Of a stretch of 40,738 nucleotides of DNA, positions 26,894-36,900 are shown in pieces. The notes under the pieces are model-generated. The model worked only from the letters and a program-made list of their open reading frames with translations. It was not told where the DNA came from and did not search any database. Made by a program: the position numbers and the translations under genes. The first letter of the stretch is position 1, and the number at the start of each line of letters is the position of its first letter. Source of the stretch: Rhizobiaceae bacterium. Lineage in GTDB: Bacteria > Pseudomonadota > Alphaproteobacteria > Rhizobiales > Rhizobiaceae. The stretch spans positions 10,708-51,445 of the forward strand of contig JAHDFS010000006.1 of NCBI GenBank assembly GCA_020628035.1, given 5' to 3'.

Positions 26894-26949
26894 CTTAAGC
26901 GAAAAAACATACTTAAGATTGAATATACACCCAAGAGATTAGCATCTTG

Positions 26950-26975
26950 TAAACGATGCACGCGTGCATCGTTTA
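26950..26975. terminator. 26-bp perfect palindrome between maeB and DUF2865 gene
   Basis: TAAACGATGCACG|CGTGCATCGTTTA is perfectly self-complementary over 26 bp and starts 7 nt past the malic enzyme stop. Read on the minus strand it ends in CGTTTA but lacks a clean U-tract. It could be a terminator-like hairpin for maeB or an operator for the DUF2865 gene. Confidence 0.5.
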
Positions 26976-26982
26976 TATTCGA

Positions 26983-29292
26983 CTAAGCAATCGCAGAGGA
27001 CGCTTCAACAACCGATAATGTAGCTATGTTAACAATACCGCGTGATGTCACAGATGGTGACAGAATATGTGCTGGTAGCTGCGTTCCTAAAAGAATTGGA
27101 CCAACATGCAATGCACTTAACATGGTTTTTGCAACGCCAAGGGTAATATTTGCTGAATCAAGGTTAGGGAACACCAATAAATTAGCTTCGCCCGTCAAGT
27201 GGCTGTTTGGCATGGCGCGACTGCGTAATACTTCTGAAATTGCGGCATCACCCTGCATTTCACCGTCAGATTCAAGTTCGGGTGCTATTTCGCGGAGGAT
27301 TTTGGCCGCTTTACGCATTTTTTGTGCCGTTGGTGTGTCATGCGAGCCGAAATTAGAATGCGATACCAATGCGACTTTTGGCACAATGCCAAAACGCCTG
27401 ATCTCTTCAGCGGCAAGCACCGTCATCTCAGCTAATTCTTCGGCGGATGGATCAAATGTCACATAAGTATCCGTTAGGAAAGTCGCACCACGTTGTGAAA
27501 TCAGCAAGCTCAGTGTTGATAAATCCGTTACCCCATCTTTAAGACCAATGATTTGGCGCACATATTTAAGATGGCTGGCATATCGGCCTTCTAAACCGCA
27601 GACCATGGCATCGGCATCTCCGCGTTTAACAGCAAGTGCACCGATCACTGTGGTGTTGGTGCGCACAATGGTGCTGGCAGCTTCTGGATTGATCCCTTGG
27701 CGCCCCACAAGTGAGAAATATGTATCGACATAATCTCGATACCGAGGATCGCTTTGCGGATTGACAACATTTAAGTCTTTTTCAAGGTTGAGGCGCAAAC
27801 CAAAGCGGCGCAGCCTCTGCTCAATAACTTCTGGTCGACCAACAAGGGTGGGTTCAGCCACCTGTTCTTCAATAAGCACTTGAGCTGCGCGCAATACACG
27901 CTCATCTTCTCCTTCACAGAAGATCACGCGTTTGCGTTCTGCTGCTCGCGCGGCAGCAAAGACCGGCTTCATAACGAAACCTGAGCGGAACACGAACCGG
28001 TTGAGACGATCAATATAGGCATCCATGTCTTCGATTGGACGTGCTGCTACGCCGGACTCTTCAGCAGCTTTCGCAACAGCGGGTGCAATGCGCAGGATCA
28101 AACGTTGATCAAAAGGAGAGGGGATCAAATAATTTGGTCCAAAGACCGGCGTTTCGCCGGAATAGGCTTGTGCTGCAAGTTCGGACGGTTCCTCACGTGC
28201 AAGTTCCGCAATCGCTTTTACGGCTGCGATTTTCATCTCTTCATTGATGGTACGCGCGCCGCAATCAAGTGCACCCCGGAAGATATAAGGAAAACACAAC
28301 ACGTTATTAACTTGATTGGGAAAATCAGAGCGACCAGTACAAATCATTGCATCTGGTCTGGCTTCCCGCGCGATGTCGGGCATGATTTCCGGTGTTGGAT
28401 TGGCAAGCGCCAGAATTAATGGTTGCTTGGCCATTTTTTCCAAATATTCAGGCTTTAAAACACCGGCTGCAGAAAGGCCCAAGAATACGTCAGCATCACC
28501 AATGGATTCTTCCAATTTTCTGTTGTCCGATTTTTGCGAATAGATGGATTTCCAGCGATCCATTTGAGACGTGCGGCCTTCATAGACCAAGCCTTCAATA
28601 TCATGGACCCAAATGTTCTCGCGTTTGGCGCCCATTGAAACAAGGAGATTAAGGCAGGCAAGAGCTGCAGCACCCGCGCCAGACGTTACGATTTTCACAT
28701 CCGCAATGTTTTTGCCAGCGAGCTCGATGCCATTTAGGACAGCGGCAGCCACAATGATTGCAGTCCCATGCTGATCATCGTGAAAGACCGGGATATCCAT
28801 GATCTCGCGAAGTTGTTCTTCAACCTCAAAACATTCCGGTGCTTTGATATCTTCCAAATTGATGCCGCCAAATGTGGGTTCTAAAGCAGACACAACCGAG
28901 ACCATGCGGTCGACATCTTTGGCATCCATTTCGATATCGAAAACGTCGATGTCGGCGAATTTTTTAAAAAGAACCGCTTTACCTTCCATCACTGGCTTTG
29001 AGGCAAGTGGTCCGATCGAACCGAGGCCGAGTACTGCGGTTCCGTTTGACACCACCGCAACCAAATTGCCCCGCGCTGTGTAAAGCGCCGCCGTATTTGG
29101 ATCATCTGCAATGGCGCGACAGGGCGCTGCAACACCTGGAGAATAGGCCAGCGCTAGATCTCGCTGGTTGCCCAAGGGCTTTGTTGCTTGGATTTCTAAT
29201 TTACCGGGTTTTTGATAATTGTGATAAAATAGCGCCTGGCTATCAAGATCATCAGATTCTTGTTGTTGCTTACTATTCCCACCATTATCCAT
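26983..29292 (-). CDS. maeB: NADP-type malic enzyme with C-terminal phosphotransacetylase-like domain
   Basis: The protein oxidatively decarboxylates malate to pyruvate. It is 769 residues from ATG 29292; the tracked TTG adds one residue, and AGGA lies 9 nt before the ATG. Residues about 20-430 are the malic enzyme, with [29 protein letters not shown] and the nucleotide fold [13 protein letters not shown]. Residues about 440-769 are phosphotransacetylase-like ([28 protein letters not shown]). This is the usual MaeB chimera of alphaproteobacteria; the tail is thought to be regulatory rather than catalytic. It is divergent from the Mla operon. Confidence 0.96.
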   Translation of the reverse strand: MDNGGNSKQQQESDDLDSQALFYHNYQKPGKLEIQATKPLGNQRDLALAYSPGVAAPCRAIADDPNTAALYTARGNLVAVVSNGTAVLGLGSIGPLASKPVMEGKAVLFKKFADIDVFDIEMDAKDVDRMVSVVSALEPTFGGINLEDIKAPECFEVEEQLREIMDIPVFHDDQHGTAIIVAAAVLNGIELAGKNIADVKIVTSGAGAAALACLNLLVSMGAKRENIWVHDIEGLVYEGRTSQMDRWKSIYSQKSDNRKLEESIGDADVFLGLSAAGVLKPEYLEKMAKQPLILALANPTPEIMPDIAREARPDAMICTGRSDFPNQVNNVLCFPYIFRGALDCGARTINEEMKIAAVKAIAELAREEPSELAAQAYSGETPVFGPNYLIPSPFDQRLILRIAPAVAKAAEESGVAARPIEDMDAYIDRLNRFVFRSGFVMKPVFAAARAAERKRVIFCEGEDERVLRAAQVLIEEQVAEPTLVGRPEVIEQRLRRFGLRLNLEKDLNVVNPQSDPRYRDYVDTYFSLVGRQGINPEAASTIVRTNTTVIGALAVKRGDADAMVCGLEGRYASHLKYVRQIIGLKDGVTDLSTLSLLISQRGATFLTDTYVTFDPSAEELAEMTVLAAEEIRRFGIVPKVALVSHSNFGSHDTPTAQKMRKAAKILREIAPELESDGEMQGDAAISEVLRSRAMPNSHLTGEANLLVFPNLDSANITLGVAKTMLSALHVGPILLGTQLPAHILSPSVTSRGIVNIATLSVVEASSAIA

Positions 29293-29475
29293 CAAATTTT
29301 TTCCTGTAGACTAATTATTGTAGCGACTCATTGCCATAATTGCATAAATGAACATGAAATTGCTACATTCTTTAGCGCTAAACTATGTTGCTGAAAACGA
29401 AATTTTGTCTGACAAGTACAAGATGCGCGATATAGATCGGTGACAATCAGTTTCATAATGGTTAAAACAGGTTCC

Positions 29476-30639
29476 ATGAATAAGAATGCCAGTCAAAATA
29501 GTACGCGTCTTGCGCGATTTGAAGTGCTCGACGATGGCGATGATGGCATCGTTAAATTGATTGGCGAGTGGCGTCATGATGCGATTGAGCATGTGGCTGT
29601 CGAATTCCCGAAAATCCCTGATCAATCGCGCAAGAAGCAACTGATTATCGACATGTCAGGTGTTACGAATTTCGATACGGCAGGTGCATGGTTGGTTCAT
29701 CAATTCACCAATGCGTGCGAAGCAAATGGCACTACTTTTAAGATTAATGACGCCGGTGAAAATATTTTGTCGCTCTTATCAAAGATCCCGGCGAAATTGC
29801 ATGATCCGAATGAAGATGAAAATGAGCAAAAACCCAGTATTTTTCATCGCATTGTGGAACGCAGCCTTAGAGGCTGTCGCGCAATCTATTCAGACATCAT
29901 CATGGGCCTCAATATTTTGGGTGCGACAATCCAAGGTGGGCAATTAAAAGAGGGGCGCAGAACCGGCGCATCACCTGCAGCAATTGTCACGCAAATGGAC
30001 CACATTGGGGTGCGTGCTGTTCCGATTGTAGTTTTAATGTCTTTGGCGATTGGCGCGATTATCACGCAGCAGGCAGCCTTTCAATTGCGCGCTTTTGGCG
30101 CGGAGGTATTTGCAGCCGACTTGGTCAGTGTGTTGCAACTGCGCGAAGTGGGTGTGTTGATCACTTCCATTATGATTGCTGGTCGGTCTGGCAGCGCGAT
30201 TACCGCCGAAATTGGCTCTATGAAAATGCGAGAAGAAGTGGATGCGCTTCAAGTCATGGGTTTAAACCCCGTAGGCGTTTTGGTCTTTCCAAGGCTAATC
30301 GCGCTTATCTTGGTGCTGCCATTATTGACAATAGTTGCCAATTTTGCGGCTCTTTTTGCATCTGCAATGGTGCTTTATTTTTACTCTGAAGTGCCATTTA
30401 ACGTGTTTTTATCCAGAATGAAGGCGTTTATTGACTATACGACACTCACCTCGGGCATGATTAAAACACCTTTCATGGCTATCATCATTGGTATCATTGC
30501 AGCCGTTGAAGGTTTGAAGGTCGGAGGAAGTGCTGAATCCCTTGGTCGTCGCGTAACGGCATCTGTGGTGAAGGCGATATTCCTGGTTATTGTTATCGAT
30601 GGAATATTTGCCATTTTCTATGCTGCGATTGATTTCTAG
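29476..30639 (+). CDS. mlaE: MlaE-type lipid ABC permease with N-terminal STAS domain
   Basis: This is the inner-membrane permease of an Mla-like phospholipid transport system. The first ~110 residues are a STAS-like domain (IIDMSGVTNFDTAGAWLV); the rest is the MlaE permease with about five or six helices and the family segment REVGVLITSIMIAGRSGSAITAEIG. ATG 29476 (387 residues) has AGG just upstream; ATG 29458 and GTG 29440 are alternatives. In E. coli STAS (MlaB) is a separate protein; fusion to the permease is common in alphaproteobacteria. First gene of a four-gene operon. Confidence 0.92.
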   Translation: MNKNASQNSTRLARFEVLDDGDDGIVKLIGEWRHDAIEHVAVEFPKIPDQSRKKQLIIDMSGVTNFDTAGAWLVHQFTNACEANGTTFKINDAGENILSLLSKIPAKLHDPNEDENEQKPSIFHRIVERSLRGCRAIYSDIIMGLNILGATIQGGQLKEGRRTGASPAAIVTQMDHIGVRAVPIVVLMSLAIGAIITQQAAFQLRAFGAEVFAADLVSVLQLREVGVLITSIMIAGRSGSAITAEIGSMKMREEVDALQVMGLNPVGVLVFPRLIALILVLPLLTIVANFAALFASAMVLYFYSEVPFNVFLSRMKAFIDYTTLTSGMIKTPFMAIIIGIIAAVEGLKVGGSAESLGRRVTASVVKAIFLVIVIDGIFAIFYAAIDF

Positions 30640-30650
30640 ATGGTGATGAC

Positions 30651-31466
30651 ATGAGTGATCTTTTGCATACAGAACAGCCGGTAGCGATGAATGATAAAGA
30701 CAAAATCATCCTGTCTGCGCGTGGGATATCTGTTGCATTTGGTGAGCATCAGGTTCTCAAGGATTTAGATCTGGATGTGCATCGTGGTGAGATTTTGGGA
30801 TTTGTTGGCGCATCCGGCACAGGAAAATCTGTATTGATGCGGACTATGTTGCGTTTGATTAAACGTCAGGCGGGACAGGTTCATATTCTCGGCAAGGATT
30901 ACGACAATATTTCAGATGAAGAGCGTATCGCAATTGATATGCGTCTTGGCGTGTTGTTCCAGCAAGGTGCATTATTTTCGTCACTTACGGTTATGGAGAA
31001 TATCCAAGTTCCGATGCGCGAATATTTAAGTATTCCGCAAAATTTGATGGATGATCTCGCTCGCCTGAAAATTGAGTTGGTTGGCTTGGCACCCAATGCT
31101 GCGGATAAATATCCATCCGAGCTTTCAGGTGGCATGATCAAACGCGCAGCATTGGCGCGTGCGCTGGCACTTGATCCAGATCTTTTGTTTTTGGATGAGC
31201 CAACATCCGGCCTTGATCCCATTGGCGCTGCCGAATTTGATGATCTCATTGCAAAGTTACGCGACACACTTGGTTTAACTGTTTATATGGTGACACACGA
31301 TTTAGATAGTCTGTTTTCAGTCTGCGATCGTATAGCTGTATTAGGTCAGAAACGCGTTTTGGTTGCTGGCGACATTGATACTATGCTTGCATTTGAAGAT
31401 GACTGGGTGCAATCCTATTTTAGAGGTCGGCGTGCGCGGTCTATTGTGCGCCTGGAAGGATCGTAA
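30651..31466 (+). CDS. mlaF: MlaF-type ABC transporter ATPase
   Basis: This 271-residue ATPase energises the Mla permease. Walker A GASGTGKS, Q-loop FQQGALFSSLTV, signature LSGGMIKRAALARAL, Walker B LLFLDEPTSGLDP and H-loop THDLDSL are all intact. ATG 30651 has GGTGA upstream; a second ATG 12 codons in is possible. It begins 11 nt after mlaE and ends 3 nt before mlaD. Confidence 0.95.
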   Translation: MSDLLHTEQPVAMNDKDKIILSARGISVAFGEHQVLKDLDLDVHRGEILGFVGASGTGKSVLMRTMLRLIKRQAGQVHILGKDYDNISDEERIAIDMRLGVLFQQGALFSSLTVMENIQVPMREYLSIPQNLMDDLARLKIELVGLAPNAADKYPSELSGGMIKRAALARALALDPDLLFLDEPTSGLDPIGAAEFDDLIAKLRDTLGLTVYMVTHDLDSLFSVCDRIAVLGQKRVLVAGDIDTMLAFEDDWVQSYFRGRRARSIVRLEGS

Positions 31467-31469
31467 AGA

Positions 31470-33164
31470 ATGGAAACTAAGGCAAATTATACCATTGTAG
31501 GGTTATTCGCGGTTTTCGTGACGGTCGCAGCGTTTGGATTTATTTATTGGTATGCTGAGCTTTGGCAGACGGGAAAGTTTGCTCGAATTGTGGTTCAGAT
31601 CCCTGGTTCTGCCGCTGGATTAAATGTTGGTGCTCCGGTCCGTTTTAACGGTATACCTGTGGGGCAAGTTACAGGGGTAAATATCGATCTTAGCCAACCC
31701 AAATTTGTCAACGCACGCGCGGAAATTTCCGTTGATACGCCTATTAATCAGTCCACAATTATCAAGCTTGAAGCACAGGGATTAACCGGAGCTTCGATCC
31801 TTGAAATTTCTACCCCTGAAGGTGCTGGCACAGATATCTTGCAAAAAGCCTTTGACGAGGGGACCAGTATTCAGTTTGAAGCTTCTCCTTCTGGGATCGC
31901 GAATTTGTTGGAAACCGCTGAGAATATTATGGAGCGGACCGATGCCATTGTTGAGCAGGTTGAGAATTTTGTCACCACGGCGCAAGATCCAATCAATGCA
32001 ACGCTCAAAAATGCTGAAACTTTTTCCAAAGCGCTTACGGACAACGCCGATGGTATTGATGAGTTCTTAAAAAGCGTTTCCAGTTTGACTGGAACCATTC
32101 AAACTTTGTCTGTTCGTATTGATGGTACATTGGCATCTGCTGATCGTTTGATTACGTCCATTGATCCGCAAAAGATCGATAACACACTCGCTAATTTTGA
32201 AAAACTAAGCGGTGAAGCCACAACATCCTTGGCAAAAATTGACAAGCTGATATCGGAAGTTGAACCCGGCCAGATCGGTGAAACGGTGAAAAATATCACA
32301 GCGGCCAGCAATGATGCGCGTGAAGCAATAGAGCAGGCTAAACAAGCCATTTCGGGTATTGGCGCTAGCTCTGATGATATTTCTAAGATGATCGCCGATG
32401 TTTCAGAAACAGCGCAAAAATTAAATGCGGCCAGCGGAAAGGTTGATGCATTGCTTGCTGAAGTGAAACCGGGTCAGATTGGCAAAACACTTGAGGATAT
32501 CTCAACAGCCAGCGCTGATGCCCGTGTTGCCCTATCAGAAGCCAAGAAAGTGGTTGAAACGGTTGGCGGACGTTCGTCTGACATTGATGAGATGATCTCG
32601 ACAGTTGGTGAAACGGCTAAAAAACTGAATAGCGCGACAGAAAAGGTCGATACATTATTGGCGGAAGTTAATCCGGCAATTGTTCGTCAAGCGCTGTCAG
32701 ATATTTCATCAGCGGGTACCGATGCAAGAGAAACACTTTCAGAAGCGAAAAAAGTTGTCGCAAGTGTGGGTGGTCGGTCAGACGATATTGATCAGATGAT
32801 TACGGATGTGAGCGAAATTGCAATGCGTTTGAACGCAGCATCCACCCGTGTTGATGGTGTGCTTGCAAAGCTAGATGGCTTTTTGGGTGATGGAGATTCT
32901 TCGAGCCTCATGAGCGAAGCGCAGGAGACATTAAAAGCGTTTAAGGATGTTGCTGCTAACTTGAACCGACGAATTGGACCAATCGCAAGTAATTTAGAAA
33001 GATTTACGGGCGCAGGCCTTCAAGATGTTGAAGCTTTGGTTGTTGAAACACGTCGCTCGATTTCTCGGATTGAGCGTAGCATTTCTGAAATTGAGAAGAA
33101 CCCGCAAAGGCTTCTCTTTGGCGGCGAAACAGTGAAACAGTTTGACGGTCGAACCAGACGTTAA
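31470..33164 (+). CDS. mlaD: MCE-domain (MlaD-like) substrate-binding protein with long repeat tail
   Basis: The 564-residue protein has one N-terminal TM anchor (about residues 8-29) and an MCE domain (about 37-117, IPGSAAGLNVGAPVRFNGIPVGQV). A long helical periplasmic tail follows, much longer than E. coli MlaD (about 180 residues). The tail includes three near-identical 68-residue repeats at 260-463 and ends in helices with basic charge. MlaD hexamers carry lipids between membranes; the extended tail could bridge the periplasm, as in longer MCE proteins (inference). Third gene of the operon. Confidence 0.92.
   Translation: METKANYTIVGLFAVFVTVAAFGFIYWYAELWQTGKFARIVVQIPGSAAGLNVGAPVRFNGIPVGQVTGVNIDLSQPKFVNARAEISVDTPINQSTIIKLEAQGLTGASILEISTPEGAGTDILQKAFDEGTSIQFEASPSGIANLLETAENIMERTDAIVEQVENFVTTAQDPINATLKNAETFSKALTDNADGIDEFLKSVSSLTGTIQTLSVRIDGTLASADRLITSIDPQKIDNTLANFEKLSGEATTSLAKIDKLISEVEPGQIGETVKNITAASNDAREAIEQAKQAISGIGASSDDISKMIADVSETAQKLNAASGKVDALLAEVKPGQIGKTLEDISTASADARVALSEAKKVVETVGGRSSDIDEMISTVGETAKKLNSATEKVDTLLAEVNPAIVRQALSDISSAGTDARETLSEAKKVVASVGGRSDDIDQMITDVSEIAMRLNAASTRVDGVLAKLDGFLGDGDSSSLMSEAQETLKAFKDVAANLNRRIGPIASNLERFTGAGLQDVEALVVETRRSISRIERSISEIEKNPQRLLFGGETVKQFDGRTRR
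32247..32858 (+). repeat. Three tandem 204-bp (68-residue) repeats in mlaD
   Basis: Units begin LISEVEPGQIG, LLAEVKPGQIG and LLAEVNPAIVR, exactly 68 residues apart, and each ends in a LNAASxxVD-type segment. A shorter diverged copy (LITSIDPQKID) precedes them. This is an internal protein repeat, not a mobile element. Confidence 0.85.
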
Positions 33165-33240
33165 GGCTTTATAAATATCTCACTTTGGTTTATGAATGGG
33201 TCGATTTTAATGATTGATGTGAAACTGTTGGAGAATTCTC

Positions 33241-33837
33241 GTGCTGCGTAGTCTCTTGGCTTTGTCGACTTGCTTGGTGCTAAGTGGCTGTGTTCTCGGC
33301 GGTGGTAATGCATCTATCCCTGACACCTTCACCCTTTCCCAACAAGATATCGAGATCGCAGAGAAAAAGCGTAACTCTCGCCGGCAGATATTAATCGCTG
33401 AACCTGTGGCCTTAAAAACGCTTGATAGTGATAAAGTTGTGGTGCGTACGTCACCGTCTGCAGTCCAGTATTTGGCCGATGCACAGTGGAATGACAGATT
33501 GCCTCGCGTTGTCCAATCTAAACTTGCTCAAGCTTTTGAAAATTCAGGTCTTGTAGGCGGTGTTGGATTACCGGGCGAGGGATTAGCGATTGACTATCAA
33601 ATTGTTACATCCATCCGTGCCTTTGAAATCAATGTATCCTCTCCAAGATCTGCGGATGTGGCAATATCGGTAAAAGTGCTCAATGATCGAAATGGTGTCG
33701 TAAGAGCTCAACGTATATTTAGCTCGTCTGTGACCGCAGCTGGCACCGGTAATGATGATTATATTTCTGCTTTGGATTTGGCATCAACGATTGTCACGCG
33801 TGACATTGTATCATGGGCGGCGAAATATGTAAGATGA
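33241..33837 (+). CDS. ABC-type transport auxiliary lipoprotein (PqiC/ABC_trans_aux-like)
   Basis: The 198-residue lipoprotein has signal LLALSTCLVLSGC with the lipobox Cys at about residue 17, then an ABC_trans_aux-type domain (PF03886). Such lipoproteins sit at the outer membrane and partner MCE transporters. It uses GTG 33241 with TTGGAG 7 nt upstream. It is the last gene of the Mla operon, 76 nt after mlaD, and is followed by a bidirectional terminator. Confidence 0.88.
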   Translation: MLRSLLALSTCLVLSGCVLGGGNASIPDTFTLSQQDIEIAEKKRNSRRQILIAEPVALKTLDSDKVVVRTSPSAVQYLADAQWNDRLPRVVQSKLAQAFENSGLVGGVGLPGEGLAIDYQIVTSIRAFEINVSSPRSADVAISVKVLNDRNGVVRAQRIFSSSVTAAGTGNDDYISALDLASTIVTRDIVSWAAKYVR

Positions 33838-33855
33838 ACTTTCAAAAAGCTAAAT

Positions 33856-33898
33856 AAAAAAGCCGCCTGATCTATTTGACCAAGCGGCTTTTTTTTAT
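33856..33898. terminator. Bidirectional Rho-independent terminator
   Basis: AAAAAAGCCGC / GCGGCTTTTTTTT has an A-run 5' and a T-run 3' of the stem, so it serves both the Mla operon (+) and the convergent giant gene (-). Confidence 0.9.
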
Positions 33899-33914
33899 TC
33901 GTGTTGAGGCTGTT

Positions 33915-36900
33915 TTATTTTAAACGCCCACTGGCATGGGCCAGCATGGTGTAAACTTTGCCTGTATCTGATGTCAGATAACTTTGACCAATCACATTGC
34001 TTGGGTCATTGCGTGAGACATCTGATAGTAGTTTTTCAAAGTCAGTCATATAGCGATCAACTGCCTTGCGGAATTCTGGCTCGCGCGCATATTTTGACTG
34101 GATGTCATCAAATGTCTTTTGACCTTTGATTGTATACAGGCGACGCGTAAAGATATCTCGCTCTCCGCGCTGGTATCTCTGCCATAGTTCGACAGATGCG
34201 TCATGATCAATGGCACGGGCGATATCAACAGACAGCGAGTTGAGCGATTCAACCACATGCTGCGGTTTGCGCGGCTGACGTGTTGGTTGCGCCGGAGCCG
34301 GTGCAGGAGCTTCTTGTGTGTCTGCACCTTTGATCAAGTTGCTCACCCATCGTGCATTATCATTGTTGTCTACAATCGCATCATGGGTTGGACGCAATTC
34401 CTGGGTAGCAATTTCAGGCGTCGTTGCGACACGTTCACGAGCTGATGAACGGTTTGATGCAGGTGAGGGGTTTGCATCCAGTGTCTGAGTTGATTTTGAC
34501 ACAAGTGATGACAATTCCTGAAGTGCTTCAATTTGCTGAGCAACAGCGCGGCGCATTGCGGCTGCGCTTTCGCGCGTTTCTTCTGGCAAGTCAAACGCAC
34601 CTTTTTTGAGCTCATCGCGTGTCTCGTTCAACTCCTTGCGAATGCTGCCAGCGGTGACGCGAATTTCCTCGGTTGCGCCTGAGAAGCGGCTTACCGCTTC
34701 ATCAACAGCTTCGCGGAGTGTGTTGCGAAGAACTTGTGCTGCATTGACCGAGCGTTGTTCAGTGTCTTTGATGAGGCTATCCACATCGCTGACAGAAGAT
34801 TTAAGCTCACGATCAATCGTGCCTGCTGCATTTGATGTCAGCGTTGCCGCTTGTGTAAATGCACCATCGACAATATCAATCAGTGAACGCATGTTGCGCT
34901 CGACTTCTTCAGAACGTGCAACCAGGCTTGAAGACAGACGATCAAGCGCGTCCTTGCGCTCATCCATGGTTGAAGACAGCCTGTTTTGTGCTTCACCCAA
35001 AAGGTCTGTTGCAGATGAAAGAACATTTGAATGTTGTTCAAAATGCTCGCTGATGCTGGCAATCTGGTTGAGTGTTGTGTTTGAAATTCCACCAAGTTGG
35101 CCAATGTTTTTGGCTAGGATATCCGCAGAATTAGACACAAGGCTTGAAGCTTTTTCGGTCGAATCAGACAAGTTATCCGCGGTCTCATTCAGACGTGTAT
35201 TGATAAGCGAGATATTCGCAGACGCCTGATGGATGGAGTCGTTAATGGTTGTGCTGCTTTCATTCATCTTCTCTAGGATGATTGCTGTATTTTGTGAGAG
35301 GCTAGCACTTGCATCGCGAACAGCTGTTAGTGTTTCGCTGCTACGTGTTGCAATGGCATCGATCAACGCTTGGTTCTCTGCTTTCAATTGCTCAGCACCA
35401 GCTCGCGCTGTTTCGCGCAGCGCCTGCGTTGCATTTGTTGTTGTCTCGGCAATCTCGTTAACAAGCGGGCTGAGCTTCTCACCCATAAAGCTTGCAAGCT
35501 CCTGAGTATTTTCTGAAAGCTTCGCGTTCAACTGGTTGGTGACCGTTGAAATCTCTTGCATTTTTGCAGCTTCTGATGTCAGAGCGCTGACATTTTCGGT
35601 CATAGCCTGCGTATGTGCACCAAGTTTTTCTGACAATTCATTTGAACGGATGCTCAAAGCTTCATCAAGATGCGTTGCCGCAGTGTTGACGCTTTCCGTC
35701 AAACGTTTGGTATGCGCACCCAATTTGTCATCGATAGACTGATTAAGCTCTTCGCTGGTTTTGCTGATGCTGTCACCAAATTCACTTGTTACGGCGCGCA
35801 ATGCTTCTTGTGCACGTGCAGCTTCTTGACCGAGATCAGTTGTTGCAGAAGACACACTTGATTTTAGTGTGCTTGCGAGCGAAATCGCTTGCTCACCCAA
35901 TGTGGTTGAGACGCGATCAAGACCATCAGATAGTGTTGAGTTTAAAATGCCAAAGCGTTTTTCAACATGGTCGGTTTTCTGCTCAACAGCGTTATCAATG
36001 GATGTAATCGCATCGAGTGTTTGCTCTGTCATGGACGCAGCATGTTGCTCGACTTTCTGCAGTGAATTCTCAACAGCAGATGAAATCGTGTTGATGGAAC
36101 CACTTGCAATAGAGGAGATCGCATTTGCTTTCTCTTCCAAGGAATTGGCTTTTTCTGTGAGCAAGTTACCAAGCTTTTCTTCATTGCTCATCAAGGCAAC
36201 AGAGATTTTGCTGGATTCGCGATCAAGCGCGCCGGAGAGGGCGTCTGTCATTGTATCCATGGCTTTGGTAATTAAGTTTGCGCCTTCACCAGAAATGGTT
36301 TCCATTGCATTTGTGCGATCAGTGAGGGTTTGCTCAAGGCGATCGATGTTACGTTTTGCGATGGAATCAAGTTCGTTGGCGCGCTCATGAAGCGCGTTAT
36401 CAAGCTTGGTCATATTCTCAGTCGCAATATTTTGCATGGTTTCAGCGCGTAGCTGAATGGACATATCAAGCGATTGAATGCCTTCACTGGTAATAGTTTC
36501 CAGGGAATCCGCTGTGCGTTTAACCGAACCTTCAATGGCCTCAATCGTCATCTTGCTGAGATTATCCATTTTCTCAGTGCGATCTTGAAGTGATGCATCA
36601 AGCGCATTGATTGAAGACTGGGCTGTATTGGCAAAGTTGCTGGTCTTCTCGTCCAGTGTTGCACCAAGCTTGTCGACAGATTCCTGCGTGATATTTGCAA
36701 TGCTATTCGTGCGCTGATCAAAACTGTTTTCAAGCTGCTTGATACTGTCTTGCGCAACAGCATTGATGGCATCTGTCCGTGATTTCATCGAAACATTGAT
36801 GTCTTCAACCGCTTTGCTCATGCTCTGATCAAGTGCAGATTGTGACGTTGTAAGTGTTTCACTAAGATCCACCAGGTTGCGCGTTAGATCGGCAGTGATG

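Noticed and set aside
32247-32858. Tandem repeats as possible CRISPR or satellite
   Set aside because: The unit is 204 bp, in frame and within mlaD; it is a protein repeat with no spacers.
34606-35229. 207-aa plus-strand ORF antisense to the GPR-like gene
   Set aside because: Ser/Arg-rich shadow frame created by the biased composition of the coiled-coil gene; no SD or domain.
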